Below are positions 23,846 to 34,549 of a stretch of 64,000 bases of DNA, in pieces. The stretch spans positions 7,105,282 to 7,169,281 of the forward strand of contig NC_134016.1 of the NCBI RefSeq assembly GCF_040712315.1, given 5' to 3'. The notes under the pieces were generated by a model. It was not told the origin of the DNA and searched no databases. It was given only the letters and a program-made list of their open reading frames with translations. The translations under genes were made by a program, and so were the position numbers. Source of the stretch: Castanea sativa (lineage: Eukaryota > Streptophyta > Magnoliopsida > Fagales > Fagaceae). The stretch's first letter is position 1; every line of letters starts with the position of its first letter.

Positions 23846-25485
23846 TTTTTTTTTTTTTTTTTTTTGAAAATGGAACATTCATTCATTTATTTATAACAAA
23901 AGAGAGTCGTGATATAGAGCATCCATAGCTGGTGTAGGTGAATCCTCCATCCAAAATATATCATCAAAGATGTTCCTAGCATATTATGCAAAAGCATGTG
24001 CTACCCTATTCCCCCCTCTCCTTGTGCAGTAGATTGTTACCCATTGTAGACCAAGCAGCAGATGACGAACATCGTCCACGACATTCCCCAACAAAGACTG
24101 GGTTGGTCACAGATGAAGAAATAGCTTTCATCACATTCACATTATCCCTTTCGATAACAAGTTCTGAAAATCCAACATCAGTTGCAAACTCTATTGCTTT
24201 CCTACATGCCAGCAACTCAGCTTCGTCGCTACTGCTCACAGATGAACCTTTGGCAGCCATGGCTGCCATCACTTCCCCCTTATCATTTCGGATAATTGCT
24301 CCAAACCCAGATCTGTGACTTTCCCAGAAGATAGCTGCATCAAAGTTTAGTTTGAAGACTAATAGAGAAGGTGGCTTCCTGTTAAATTACCGATTGTCCC
24401 AAAAGCTTAAGCTGTTAGGAAATAGTAAATTTAATCACTTAACCAAAAGTTTAACACTTCCCCTCACTTGTGTACCTAAACTTCCCCTTAATAAGTGGGG
24501 GCCCAACAAATGAGAATTTAACATTTTAAATGGGAGGTAGAGTAAAGCCATAGATCGAACTCAGGATCTCCTGCTATGATACTATGTTAAATTACCGATT
24601 GTACCAAAAACTTAAACTGTTAGGAAATGGTAAATTTAATCACTTAACCATAAGTCTAATACTTTCAAACCTCGCTGATAGAGTGCATCACCGAAGCAAC
24701 ACTCAGCTGGACCTGCAATACCCGATACTCCTCCAAGTACTTAACAGCTCTCTTGCTTAGCCAATTAGGATCTCGAAGCTTACCCCCATGCAACAAATTA
24801 TTCCTTTGATTCCAGATGAACCATGCTTGAACGAAGAAAAACTCTAGCTTCTGCATTGAGATTAAGTTCAACAGATATTCAATGAGTTCAATTATGTCAG
24901 CTTGCCCATGGGAACATTTCTGCAACTTTAATAAGCTTCCTAACCACACATCCTTTGCAGCCTCACAATCCCACAAAGCATGTATAGCCATTTCTGGAAA
25001 TATGGTGCAGTTCAAACATACATTGTCATCAACAACTCTTCGCCTAGCAAGATTCATCTGTGTTGACAATATCTCATGGCATGCCCTCCAACCAAAAACT
25101 TTGATCTTGTTAGGAATTCTAAGTTTCCATAGAGCAGTCTAGACTTGTTTGCCTACGCAACCACTAGAGTTTTCAGTCCATCCTTCACATTTTCGAACCT
25201 GCATAGCCACTTTATATATGCCGATTTAACTGAAAACAACCCTTTCTTATTTTTCATCCACATAATCGTTTTGGGACATCTCTATGGCTCAAAGGGATTC
25301 TGCAAATTGCATCAGCATCTTCATTGTGAAACAAAGACATTATAAGCTCTCTTCTTCACCAATGTAACTCCGAATCAATAAGGTCAGACACGAACAGTCC
25401 CTCAGTTTCTTCATTAGCTGGGTATAGGACTTTGTTTGTTGGATGATTTGGGATCCACCTATCCCAATGAACTCTGATGGATTTG
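23846..25485 (-). pseudogene. LINE (L1-type) remnant: zf-RVT and RNase H region of ORF2, 5'-truncated
   Basis: The 3' part of a plant LINE ORF2, which makes the endonuclease/reverse transcriptase used for target-primed retrotransposition. The T-run at 23846-23866 is its poly(A) tail. In coding order: DRWIPNHPTNKVLYP and VSDLIDSELHW (about 25480-25372); RIPLSHRDVPK and GLFSVKSAYIKWL; then IPNKIKVFGWRACHEILSTQ and a zinc-finger-like CLNCTIFPEMAIHALWDCEA (about 25140-24960); WFIWNQRNNLLHGGK; and an RNase H domain with SSSDEAELLACRKAIEFATD (about 24270-24010). A TGA ends the frame at about 25358, a frameshift follows near 25275, and a TAG lies near 25152. A TRIM splits the RNase H part from the rest. 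No reverse transcriptase core remains. Confidence 0.88.
24380..24661 (-). mobile_element. TRIM (terminal-repeat retrotransposon in miniature), 282 bp, inside the LINE
   Basis: Two 77-bp terminal direct repeats (24380-24456 and 24585-24661), about 90% alike by eye, surround 128 bp without coding sequence. On the minus strand the repeats run TATTAGAC/TGTTAAAC to TTTAACA. The base after the first repeat begins a TAGTATCATAGCAGG stretch resembling a Met-tRNA primer-binding site, and a purine-rich AGTGAGGGGAAG precedes the second. Flanks CTTCC (24375-24379) and CTTTC (24662-24666) fit a 5-bp target duplication with one change. Confidence 0.85.
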
Positions 25486-25489
25486 AGTG

Positions 25490-25815
25490 TGTGTTGAAGA
25501 TGGGTTTTTGTCATTGAGAGAGTTAGGGTGAGTCTTGTTTGAGTATTACTGTGTGAGTTCAAACCCATCTTCTTCGGTCATCAGCTTTGATGGCTTTGAC
25601 GACGGACCTAATAGCAGTGGCGAGTTTCAGATGGGCAAAGCATTTTTATTTTATTTTATGATTTTAGTTTATTATTTTTTTAAGGAAACTATCAGTTTTT
25701 TTTTGACATCCAGGAAAATATGAGTTAATAGTGTTGTGATATGGTGTATTTATCTCTATTCTTATATTTGTAAAATTCTAAGGTGTCATTCATTTATTGG
25801 AGGGTGTAAACAGCC
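25490..25815. other. Intergenic, no gene seen
   Basis: Follows the LINE's truncated 5' end. Open frames here lack any recognisable domain. Confidence 0.5.
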
Positions 25816-25818
25816 AGA

Positions 25819-26010
25819 AGGTATTTGGTATCAAATGATACAATGTCAACGATATCAAAATCCAATAAGTGTGAGACAAGTTAACAAAAAATAACTAACT
25901 TACTAACAATTGAAAGACATGTGCTAATGAGTAATTATTTTTTCACACATGTCTCTCGCTTATTGGATTTTGATACGGATGACATTGTATCATTTGATAC
26001 AAAATACTTT
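25819..26010. mobile_element. Foldback MITE, about 190 bp
   Basis: Terminal inverted repeats of about 48 bp: ...GGTATCAAATGATACAATGT... and TATCAAAATCCAATAAG, complemented at 25956-26010. Each arm also contains its own palindrome ATCAAATGAT. No coding capacity. Confidence 0.85.
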
Positions 26011-26026
26011 TTCATAAACAAGGGTG

Positions 26027-26414
26027 TTACACCCAAAGCGAGTTTGAATTTAAGTCCTTGCTAGATATGAAGTATAAGCTGTTATCCATCTTTTCATTCT
26101 TCAAAAAACCACAGTATTAGTAAAGGAAAAAAAAAAAAAAAACCACAGTAGAAAATCAACTTTCAACCACCATAAATTAAGATTCGCATCTTTCAACCAC
26201 TGTTAGGGTGATTACGTACATTACACCCAAATCGAGTTTGAATTTAAGTCCTTGCTAGATATGAAGTATAAGCTGTTATCCATCTTTTCATTCTTCAAAA
26301 AACCACAGTATTAGTAAAGGAAAAAAATAAAAAACTACAGTAGAAAATCAACTTTCAACCACCATAAATTAAGATTCCTATCTTTCAACCACTGTTAGGG
26401 TGATTACGTACATT
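26027..26414. repeat. Tandem duplication, 194-bp units
   Basis: Units 26027-26220 and 26221-26414 both begin TTACACCCAAA(G/T)CGAGTTTG and end ...GTTAGGGTGATTACGTACA. They are nearly identical apart from a few substitutions and the A-run length, so the event is recent. Confidence 0.92.
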
Positions 26415-28590
26415 ACAATGCCTTTTAATCTATTAATTCCAGCTTCATTAGAGCATTGCAACTGTACTGTAAGTTTGTAACTGATATAGTTTTGTAATCA
26501 TGGATTAGCAGCAGTTAATTAAGTTAGATTCAGGAGAAGCACATGCATGTCCATTCATTCTTGTATTCATATACATGGTGGACTTTACTCAGATGGTATA
26601 GGATGTGTGCTAGTATAATTAATACATTCAAATGCACTGTATTAGAGAACCGTGTGTGATCAAATACGTACCATTTTTTTTATTCATTTCATTTTCTCTA
26701 TCTCTGTTTTCTTTCTTTTTCAGCTTTATTAGCTTACGTACGTAGCCTTCGTTTCCCTTTGAGTCTTTGACAAAGTCCCACTGTCCAAAAGTGGCAGCGA
26801 CCCATAAGTCCTCCTTTCCAACTCTCACAATTCTTTTTAAAGAAAATGTAGAATTCAGGTCATAGCTTACGTAGCTTTTGGTCTATTGTCTATGAGAATA
26901 TCAATCCTGGGATTCGAGAAATATGTTCTTTTCCTTTTTTGCATTTTGATCCTATAGTAGTGTAAGGATTGAAGCTCTTGATCCTATAGTGTAAGGAATG
27001 TGTCCTTTATTTGGAACCTGATGCAGATTGAAATTGAAATTGTACGTTTCACCATAGCTTTTGTTAACGCATTGTAACCCTATTACCCAATAATTAATGC
27101 ATTGCTTTTCTCAACTACTCAACTCATCAAATAGGACTTGAACAAATTTCGAGAAGCTAATTAACAACAATTTTCATCAAATTTAATTGAAAACTTAATT
27201 ATCACATCTTAGTCCAAATTATGGGGGGTAGTGTCACAAAATTTAGGAGCAAATATATATTGGTGTAAAATGTAATTGTCTATTTTAATTAATTAAATAG
27301 GTACTACAACAGAGTCATTCAATTTACATAGAACAACACTTTCTATTTTAAAAAAAGAATTCTTAGGAAAACCTGAAACATAACCAAAGGATCTAAGCTA
27401 ATTTTGCTAACATATTTTACATTTTTACTACAGTTCTACGACTATACATTTTACAATAACTCATTATTTTTTCTTCACCATTCACAGTTGCACATGTCAT
27501 CAAATTGAGGCAAAGTGTATCTCCACATATACTTTCTCATTTGCCATGCATGCATATCTTTGGGTAGAAACTCTGTTATGATGTTTTCTCTATAATTGAA
27601 ACCCTAAAAGCTTTGAATAGATGGAGACTTTGGATTAAAGTTTCAAAAAAAAAAAAGCTTTAATAATATATTAGGGTGATTTTGATTTTATTTTCTAGAT
27701 TTAACAATGTACAAATTAATTGCATAAAATTATGAAATTTTAAATGATTTAACAACCTGCACACAGTTAAATTTGTAAATTTTAATTTTAATAATGAAAT
27801 CAATCCATTTCAAATGAAGATGATAATTTTTTCCAAATTTATGTCTATCAAGAATTTTTTATATATTTAATTTTGGGGTAAATACCAATTTTAACCAGTA
27901 GTTTTGAATTTTGATAGACAAAATAAAAAGAAAAAAAAAATTCACATAGTAGGCATTGTCTACTGATCATGACCAAAGCAAGCAGCTTTCTAACCCTAAA
28001 GTCAATATTTATACCTAAAAGTGGGCAAAACCTCAAAGTATATATAGTCACTAGAAAAATGGGTCTAATTTACTTCATTATATCTAGGTAACATTTGTAC
28101 TTTACTTGATGGTAATTATTAAGTAGGTGCGGTGGGAATGGGATTAAATCATTGATCTAATATAATTTGGGCTTATATGTTTTCTTCAGTGGGAAAAGTT
28201 TAAAAATATTGGGCAAGTCCTAAAATTATTTTTAAGACTTATTCTCCGGAGGAAAAGAATGATGAAAAAAAGGAAGGAAAATGTTAGAATTACTATAAAT
28301 TTTTCTATAAAAAACTTACTATTAATATGATAAGAATATGATTGGTATCATTTAAACAATATATTGAATGAATGTACGAATTACTCTTTTTATGATTGAT
28401 GATAGATTGGTTTGTATATAAGAGTAATGTATTAAAATTAGTATAGTATTCGTACCATCACTCAAAAAAGAATAACCAAGTTGTCAAATGGTAAATTGTT
28501 TTTTTTCAGAAGAGTTTGAAAAAATTGTAGCTAAAAATGTCATACTTTGATATAACATGATTTCAAACCACATGTCAAATGGGCAATCAT
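26415..28590. other. Intergenic, no gene seen
   Basis: AT-rich. ORFs at 26628-26828 and 27848-28051 (minus) show no domain, splice context or codon pattern suggesting a gene. Confidence 0.55.
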
Positions 28591-28593
28591 ATA

Positions 28594-29240
28594 GGGTGTG
28601 TTTGTTTGGAGGTAAAATAGGATGGATGGAAAACTTTGGCGAAAAAATAGGAAGAAAAACTTTTTTGGAGTGTGTTTGGTTAGGTGGAGAGGAAGGAAAA
28701 TAAATGGTATGACCCAAGTGTTTTCTCCTCGAGCCCACCAAAAAGTTTTCTTTCCAAAATGGAGAGAAAATTGAAGGAAGAAAATGAGGCTGCTTAAAAG
28801 GCAAAAATGCCAAGGGCTTTGTTTGTACATTTCTCTTCTTCACCTTTTTTTTCCTTCCTCTTGGACGTTGCCTCCTTTTTTTTTTTTTTACCTTCCTTTT
28901 GGGCGTTGCTGCTTCTTCTTCTTCTTTTTTTTTTTTTTTTTTCTTCCCTCGTTGCCTCTTTATTCTTTTTTTTTTTCTTTTGATTTAAGTGTACATTTTT
29001 CAAATTCTTTCTTCTTCTTTTTTTTGCTTTCTTTTGTGTTTTTTTTTTTTTTTTTCCGTTATTTCTCACTTTTTTGGTTTTAATTGGGCATCATTTTTAA
29101 CAAGGGTACATGACTAAATTTATACAAAATCACTTTTCCATCCCTCAACTTTTTCACTCCCAATTAAACAAAAAGGAAGAAAATTAAAATATTTTCTATC
29201 CTTCCACTTTTTCACTCCTCCAACCATACAAACTCATATT
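28594..29240. mobile_element. Probable hAT-like MITE with long pyrimidine interior
   Basis: Left end GGGTGTGTTTGTTTGGAGG is matched in inverse at the right by CTCCAACCATACAAACTC, with further inverted similarity inward (GGATGGATGGAAAA / TTTTCTATCCTTCC). The interior is a ~220-base T/C tract with long T-runs (28840-29060). ORFs in it are low-complexity Phe/Lys strings and are not genes. Superfamily assignment is by end style only. Confidence 0.6.
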
Positions 29241-30121
29241 TGAAGTTTTTTTTTTGAACTTATAAGTGTTGAGTTGTTCTTATTTGTTTTGAACCAGAAA
29301 AACAAAAGGGTTAAATCATGCTATTCATTTTAGACAAAATGTACGTAATTGTGCATCAATCATAATATAGGTTACTCTTCTGGGACCCGTGTACTTCTCA
29401 ACCACCATGGCCATTAAAAAGTTCTATGAACTTGGAGATGCTTTTAAGAGGAAGAATTGACTAGTTATAAGACAAAAGGAAATGAGTATTTTGTCATGGG
29501 ACTTTGGCATGTCGACAAAGGATCTTTTGCTAGCAAATGAACCACATCCTACCACCATGGGGTGTGGCTAGGTTGTAGGAGTATTTGTATTAATTCATAT
29601 GATGCATGGTACAAGTTGAGTGGTTTGAGGTTGTGGCACTTCAATGAATGTGTTTTGTTTACAATGATAGCCTCATCAAGGCTGTAGTGGTAGTGGTACA
29701 CATAGTATCACTCTTACCATCACATAGCATGGGGCCAATGACTTCACATATTACACGCCATATTTCATTCCAAAAACAAAAATCACATCTTGTCTACTTT
29801 GTGCTTAAGATTTTGCTTAAAAGCCAATCTCTAAGGAACTTCTTTCATGCATGCGTGCCACCTTCCAATCGAGCCACTGAGTTAGTCTCTCTATCATAAT
29901 TCTTGTCACCAAACTTCAACAAAATTTTCCTTGTCTATTTACTGTTTAATTTTTGTGATATTATTAGAATATTTTCTCTAAACATAGAAATTTCAATAAC
30001 TTGTAATGTGCTATAATTACGTTTTCTCCATCCTGAAGAGGGAGACAAGACAAGGATGGGTTTTGTCATCCCTTTCATGTCTTGCTTCAACTTCATCTTG
30101 AGTGTCCAAGTGCGTATATTA

Positions 30122-30162
<41 letters not shown>

Positions 30163-30384
30163 AATTTTTTATGCATATTACTTCTAATCAATCTGTGTGT
30201 GTGTTATCTTCAAAAAAAAAAAAATTTGTGTGTTGCATGCCCCACCCTAACATGCCTCACTCTAGTTACAATCTAAGAGTAGGCATGAAACACGCATGAT
30301 TCGACCCCATCTTACTTAATCTCATTGCCATCCTTAGGATTAATTCTAGTCTTATGATTACAACTTTTATTATCATGTTCTACT
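29241..30384. other. Intergenic, no gene seen
   Basis: A (TA)n microsatellite at about 30126-30158. Nothing else stands out. Confidence 0.55.
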
Positions 30385-31910
30385 TTGTAATTAGATTTTT
30401 TTGTTAATAGATTAATTTTGGACAAACACTTATTTGCATCCCAACAGTTCTGAACATGCAATCAAATCTCTTAAATATTTAAAATTGGACACTAAACTTT
30501 GCAACGAAATTCTTTGCAAAAAATATATTAAAAAAGAAGAAGAAGATTACATTAAATTAATTTTTGATCCATGGTAAGAGATTCTCAAAATGGGCATATT
30601 TAATTATTTATTTGCTTAACAAAATAACAAGTACAAATTACCGTTGTGGGTTCATCTAACTTCAAACCTAGTATGTTTTTTGTTCCAAAAGCTAATCATC
30701 TAAACTATTTCTTTTGGTTTCATTGTCAAATTTCATAATCTCATTATGGAAGTATGTACTTTAAAAGGAAGATACAGATTGTTAAGGAAAGAAAAAACGA
30801 GGTGGAGAGGAAAATTGGCATTGTGCATCGAGAATTGTCAAAAAGATAATGATTGTGAATAGCATTATATCTTGTACTTTGTGTTAAATTCATTCAAAAG
30901 CTAATGATGTGTCCCTCGTTAGTCTTGTCAATGAAAGAATGAACTTGTGTCACGCATGCCACCTTCTAATTGACACCGCATAAAGAATGAACGATGAAAA
31001 ATTGAGGTTTTGTAAGTAAAAATTGACAATAAGCCCCCAGGTTTTAGAGTCATTTGTTAAAAGAGAAAGTATCTAATGAGACAATCTATCTACGTCAGCA
31101 GTGACTAGTACAACGTTTCAACTGGAACTTCTAGGTTCACCCTCTATATATTTGTGACTGAATTGATACTCACAATTATGATATGCTTTGATTATCTGTG
31201 GTTTGCTTATTACAAGGGTGGATTCAAAAGGCCTACCTTGGAGAGGTTTCATGTCATTTAAAAAAAAACTATTGTCTCAAAGAAATCGGACAATAAGTTC
31301 AATTATATCATCCGCCATTTTCTAAGCAATACCAAAAGACCGTAAGTTAAAATTGAATTAAAATTATTTGAATATGATCCCACAAATGAAACACTTCTTA
31401 TTATACACCAATCACAACAAAATGACTACAATAATAATAATAATAAAAAAGTAATATGAAAATTTTTATGATTCTTATTCTTTTGTCTTTTTTATTGGCA
31501 TTAAAACTACTTACCAATCTTATCACGTGATGCATACTTCGACATCATTCACTAATGACCTTTGAATATAGTGATGGAGGGGATCATGGACTTTTACTCC
31601 CATGAAATGTCTTAATCATCTATTGTCGCAGAATAAAAATCTTCTTTAAAAAAAAAAAAAATGAAAGAATCAAAGTATTGTTAGCTTTTTTTTTTTTTTT
31701 TCAATAAGAATAGGAGAGAGAAAAAAAAAAATCAAAGTTAGCTTTCTTGCAAAGGGGTTTCGGCATTTTTGTGTAGCCCAAACAATAAGCTTTATATATC
31801 TCTCATACATTTTGGGCTTTTTTGCCATAGCTTCTACAGAAAGATTTAGAAAGGGCAGAGAGCCCAAATAGACAAGTAAAAAGAAGCCCATTAAGCCTTA
31901 TGGGCCGTTC
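30385..31910. repeat. Segmental duplication, copy A
   Basis: Matches 36600-42260 in order: GCAATCAAATCTC(T/C)TAAATATTTAAA (30460 / 36690); GATTGTGAATA(G/A)CATTATATCT (30850 / 37058); GTGTCACGCATGCCACCTTC (30947 / 37166); GAGGTTC/TCATGTC (31237 / 39588); CTTACCAATCTTATCACGTGA (31510 / 41421); GATGGAGGGGATCATGGACT (31573 / 41559); TTAGCTTTCTTGCAAAGGG (31737 / 42094). Copy A lacks the large inserts of copy B and appears closer to the original arrangement. Confidence 0.85.
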
Positions 31911-31960
31911 TAATATTCATGAATTCCGAGGAAAACGGCGTCGTTTCTTACCCAAGAAAA
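31770..31960 (+). promoter_or_regulatory. Promoter-like region with several GCCCA/TGGGCY (site II-type) motifs
   Basis: AGCCCAAAC (31775), TTTGGGCT (31811), AGCCCAAAT (31861), AAGCCCATTAAGC and TTATGGGCCG (31885-31908), then the near-palindrome AAAACGGCGTCGTTT (31932-31946). Clusters of such motifs are typical of plant housekeeping promoters (ribosomal, mitochondrial and cell-cycle genes). It sits ~100 bp upstream of the small ORF at 32044. Confidence 0.45.
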
Positions 31961-32043
31961 CAAACAAAATTTTGAAGGAGAATTCGTGGTTTCGGTTTCG
32001 GATCTCGATTCTTGCGAAGTGAGAAGTGTGTGTGTTTGTAAAA

Positions 32044-32187
32044 ATGGCTTCCCATCAAATCCGATTCACAATGCCAAAGGGGAAAGCGATTTTCTATTTG
32101 AGAATGAGTAGTAGGCCGATAATTGAGGATAGTACCGCCGTGAGGTTTGCAGTCCGCCAAATTGGTCGGTTTAGACAGAGAGTGTGA
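32044..32187 (+). CDS. Candidate small ORF of 47 codons, product unknown
   Basis: ATG at 32044 in AAAATGGCTT, a fair plant start context, to TGA at 32185-32187. The product is basic: MASHQIRFTMPKGKA at the start and RFAVRQIGRFRQRV at the end, with no membrane segment or domain I recognise. It is the first ATG downstream of a promoter-like cluster. A donor-like TTCAG|GTGGTG at 32218 and an acceptor-like TTTCAG at about 32273-32278 suggest the transcript may be spliced after this ORF, so it could also be the first exon of a decayed gene. The only support is context; there is no homology. Confidence 0.3.
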   Translation: MASHQIRFTMPKGKAIFYLRMSSRPIIEDSTAVRFAVRQIGRFRQRV

Positions 32188-32189
32188 GA

Positions 32190-32940
32190 GGGTTGGGAGG
32201 GTTCACATTTCGAATTCAGGTGGTGGCATTGAAATTTGAAAGGAATTAGTTTTGTTTGCGGAGCTATTCAAATTTCAGGAAACATACTTGTGGTCTGTAC
32301 CAGAAAAATGATCTAGCTGAATCTCTTGAAAATCAGTTGAAAGTAATTTTTTAGAATATAAAAACAATATTAAGAAGGAAGAGAGATGTGAAGCTTGTAC
32401 AACCATCACTCCTAGGCTGAGTATTAATGAACATCTAAAGTTCAGCTGAAGTCTTGATTTATTTCACTTTACGATTATAATATATTAAATGAATGAAATT
32501 TAATTTGAGCAACCATTCTAATTGATTCTGATTTTATATTAGTGCAGTTTCAGATGATTTAAAAGGAGATTTTATTTTTTCTCAATGATTCATCCTTTTT
32601 TTTTTTTTTGAGATTGATAGAAATATATATTGTGGCTGATCTTGCAGCTTGAACCTCTTTATAAATTATAACGTTTTTTAAGTTTGAATTTCTACATGTT
32701 CTCATTCAGATATTGTGAAAAAAAAAAAATGACTTCACATAAATTTCAAAGGGTCCCATATGAGTGTGTGTGGGTGGGTGGGGAAATGATTTGCTAACGA
32801 GGGTGTTCAGAGCTCTTTGAGCTCCTCATTATTCTTCTAGGTGCATGTAGTCCCCTTGTTTTACTTACACACACTAAGTAATTACAAGGAAGAACCCCTT
32901 GGTGGTGGCCTGAGATGTATTTTATTGTGATTTGAAGCTG
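32190..32940. other. Intergenic, no clear gene
   Basis: Possible 3' continuation of the small transcript. T-run at 32594-32609, A-run at 32720-32729. No ORF with recognisable content. Confidence 0.4.
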
Positions 32941-32949
32941 TTTTTGGGT

Positions 32950-34543
32950 TAAGGGTTAATTTAACCAAGTCTGAGTTGGTTCCAATTGGCGGTGCCTAAT
33001 GTAGCTGATCTGGCGCCAATATTGGGTTGTAAAGTGGAGTCTCTGCCTGTTAAATATTTGAGGCTGCCATTGGGGGCTCAATTTAAATCCACATCTAGGA
33101 GGACATCAATACTAGAAAGGATGGAGAAATGACTTGCTGGCTGGAAGAAGGGTGGGAGAATTACTCATTAAAATTTAAAAGTACCCTCTCCAGCCTTCCT
33201 ACTTATTTTTTATCTTTGTTCCTGATCCCAACTAGTGTGGCTTGTAGATTGGAAAAGTAACAGTGGGACGTTTTGTGGGGTGGCTTGGCTGATGAAGTTA
33301 AATTGCATTTGGTAAATTGGAAGTATGTTTGTCAGTCGATTCAATTGGGTGGTTTGGGTATCAAAAGGTTCACTTCTTTTAACACTGCTTTATTGGGCAA
33401 GTGGTTATGGCGATTTGCTATGGAGCCAAATGCTTTATGGAGAACTGTGATAGCTAATAAATATGGTATTGATGAGGGTGGTTGTTGTTCTGGAGTTTCC
33501 AATGAATCTCATGGGGTTTCTTTGTGGAAGTTTATTAGAGGGAGTTGGGGGAGGTTTTCTCAAAATACCAAATTTGTGGTGGGGAGGAGTCTTAGGATCT
33601 GTTTTTGGGATGACTTATGGTGTGGGGAGCTACCTCTTAAAGGAGCTTTTCCGTTGTTGTATTGCATTGCAAGGGATAGGAATGCATATGTGGCCGAACA
33701 TCTGTGTTGGCACAATGGGATTGCTCACTGGGATGTACTTTTTGTCAAACCGCTTCAAGATTGGGAATTGGAGAGCATGGAAGTTTTTTCTGCTCCTCTT
33801 CTCTACTCTACTATGGTGGGAAGGAATGAGGAAGTTAAACTGGTGTGGTTAGTTGCCCGCAGTGGTTCTTTTGAAGTTAAGTTGTATTATACTGTTTTAT
33901 CGGGTAGAAATAGCCACTCTTTCCCTTGGAAGAGTATTTGGAAGGTGAAAATTCCTTCTAAGGTAGTTTTTTTTTTTCACTTGGACAGCTGCAAAGGGGA
34001 AGATTCTTACCTTGGATAATTTGAGGAAGAGGAATATTTATGTTGTTAATAGATGCTGCACGTGTAGGAATGATTGGGAATCAGTGGATCATCTTCTCCT
34101 TCATTGTCCTTATTCCTTTAACCTATGGATAATTTGAGGAGGAGGAATATTTACCTTGGAGCTTGTTTGATATTTCTTAGGTTATGCCGTGGTTTAGTTG
34201 CTAGCAGGTTGGCATGGTGGTTTTGGGCAGCATAGAGCAGCTTCTATTTTTGGTGTCATTCCACATTGTATTATGTGGAATAGCCAAACTTTTGAAGGGG
34301 ACGAGCGGTCTATCATTGAGTTGAAGCGCATTTTCCTTCTTTCTCTTTCAAATTGGATGACTGTTTTGTGTGGTCTTGCCATACCTTCTTTGTTGGTTTT
34401 TTTAGATTTATATAGTTTTGGATAGTTGTTTTTAGGGTTTCCTTGTACTCTCTCTGTGTACTAAGGAAACTGTTTCTTTTTGCTGTATTTCTTTTTTTCT
34501 TTTTCTTTTTCAATAAAGCTTCTTATTTACTGATAAAAAAAAA
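32950..34543 (+). pseudogene. LINE (L1-type) remnant: end of reverse transcriptase, zf-RVT region, poly(A) tail
   Basis: The 3' half of a plant LINE ORF2 pseudogene. In order: LGCKVESLPVKYLRLPLGAQ and ILERMEK then a stop (about 33020-33132, reverse-transcriptase C-terminal region); DEVKLHLVNWKYVC and GGLGIKRFTSFNTALLGKWL (33290-33410); FWDDLWCGE; LVWLVARSGSFEVKLYY; IWKVKIPSKVVFF (33930-33976). The frame shifts at the T-run 33967-33979. Afterwards NLRKRNIY...CCTCRNDWESVDHLLLHC continues the zinc-finger region (34018-34115). A segment repeating GGATAATTTGAGGA (34013, 34127) suggests a small internal duplication. AATAAAGC (34512) and an A-run (34535-34543) mark the 3' end. Confidence 0.9.
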
Positions 34544-34549
34544 GGATTT

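Noticed and set aside
23986..24318. 110-codon plus-strand ORF
   Set aside because: Antisense shadow of the LINE RNase H domain, which has the recognisable residues on the minus strand.
28784..29083. Phe-rich and Lys-rich ORFs on both strands
   Set aside because: Homopolymer translation of the T/C tract inside a MITE.
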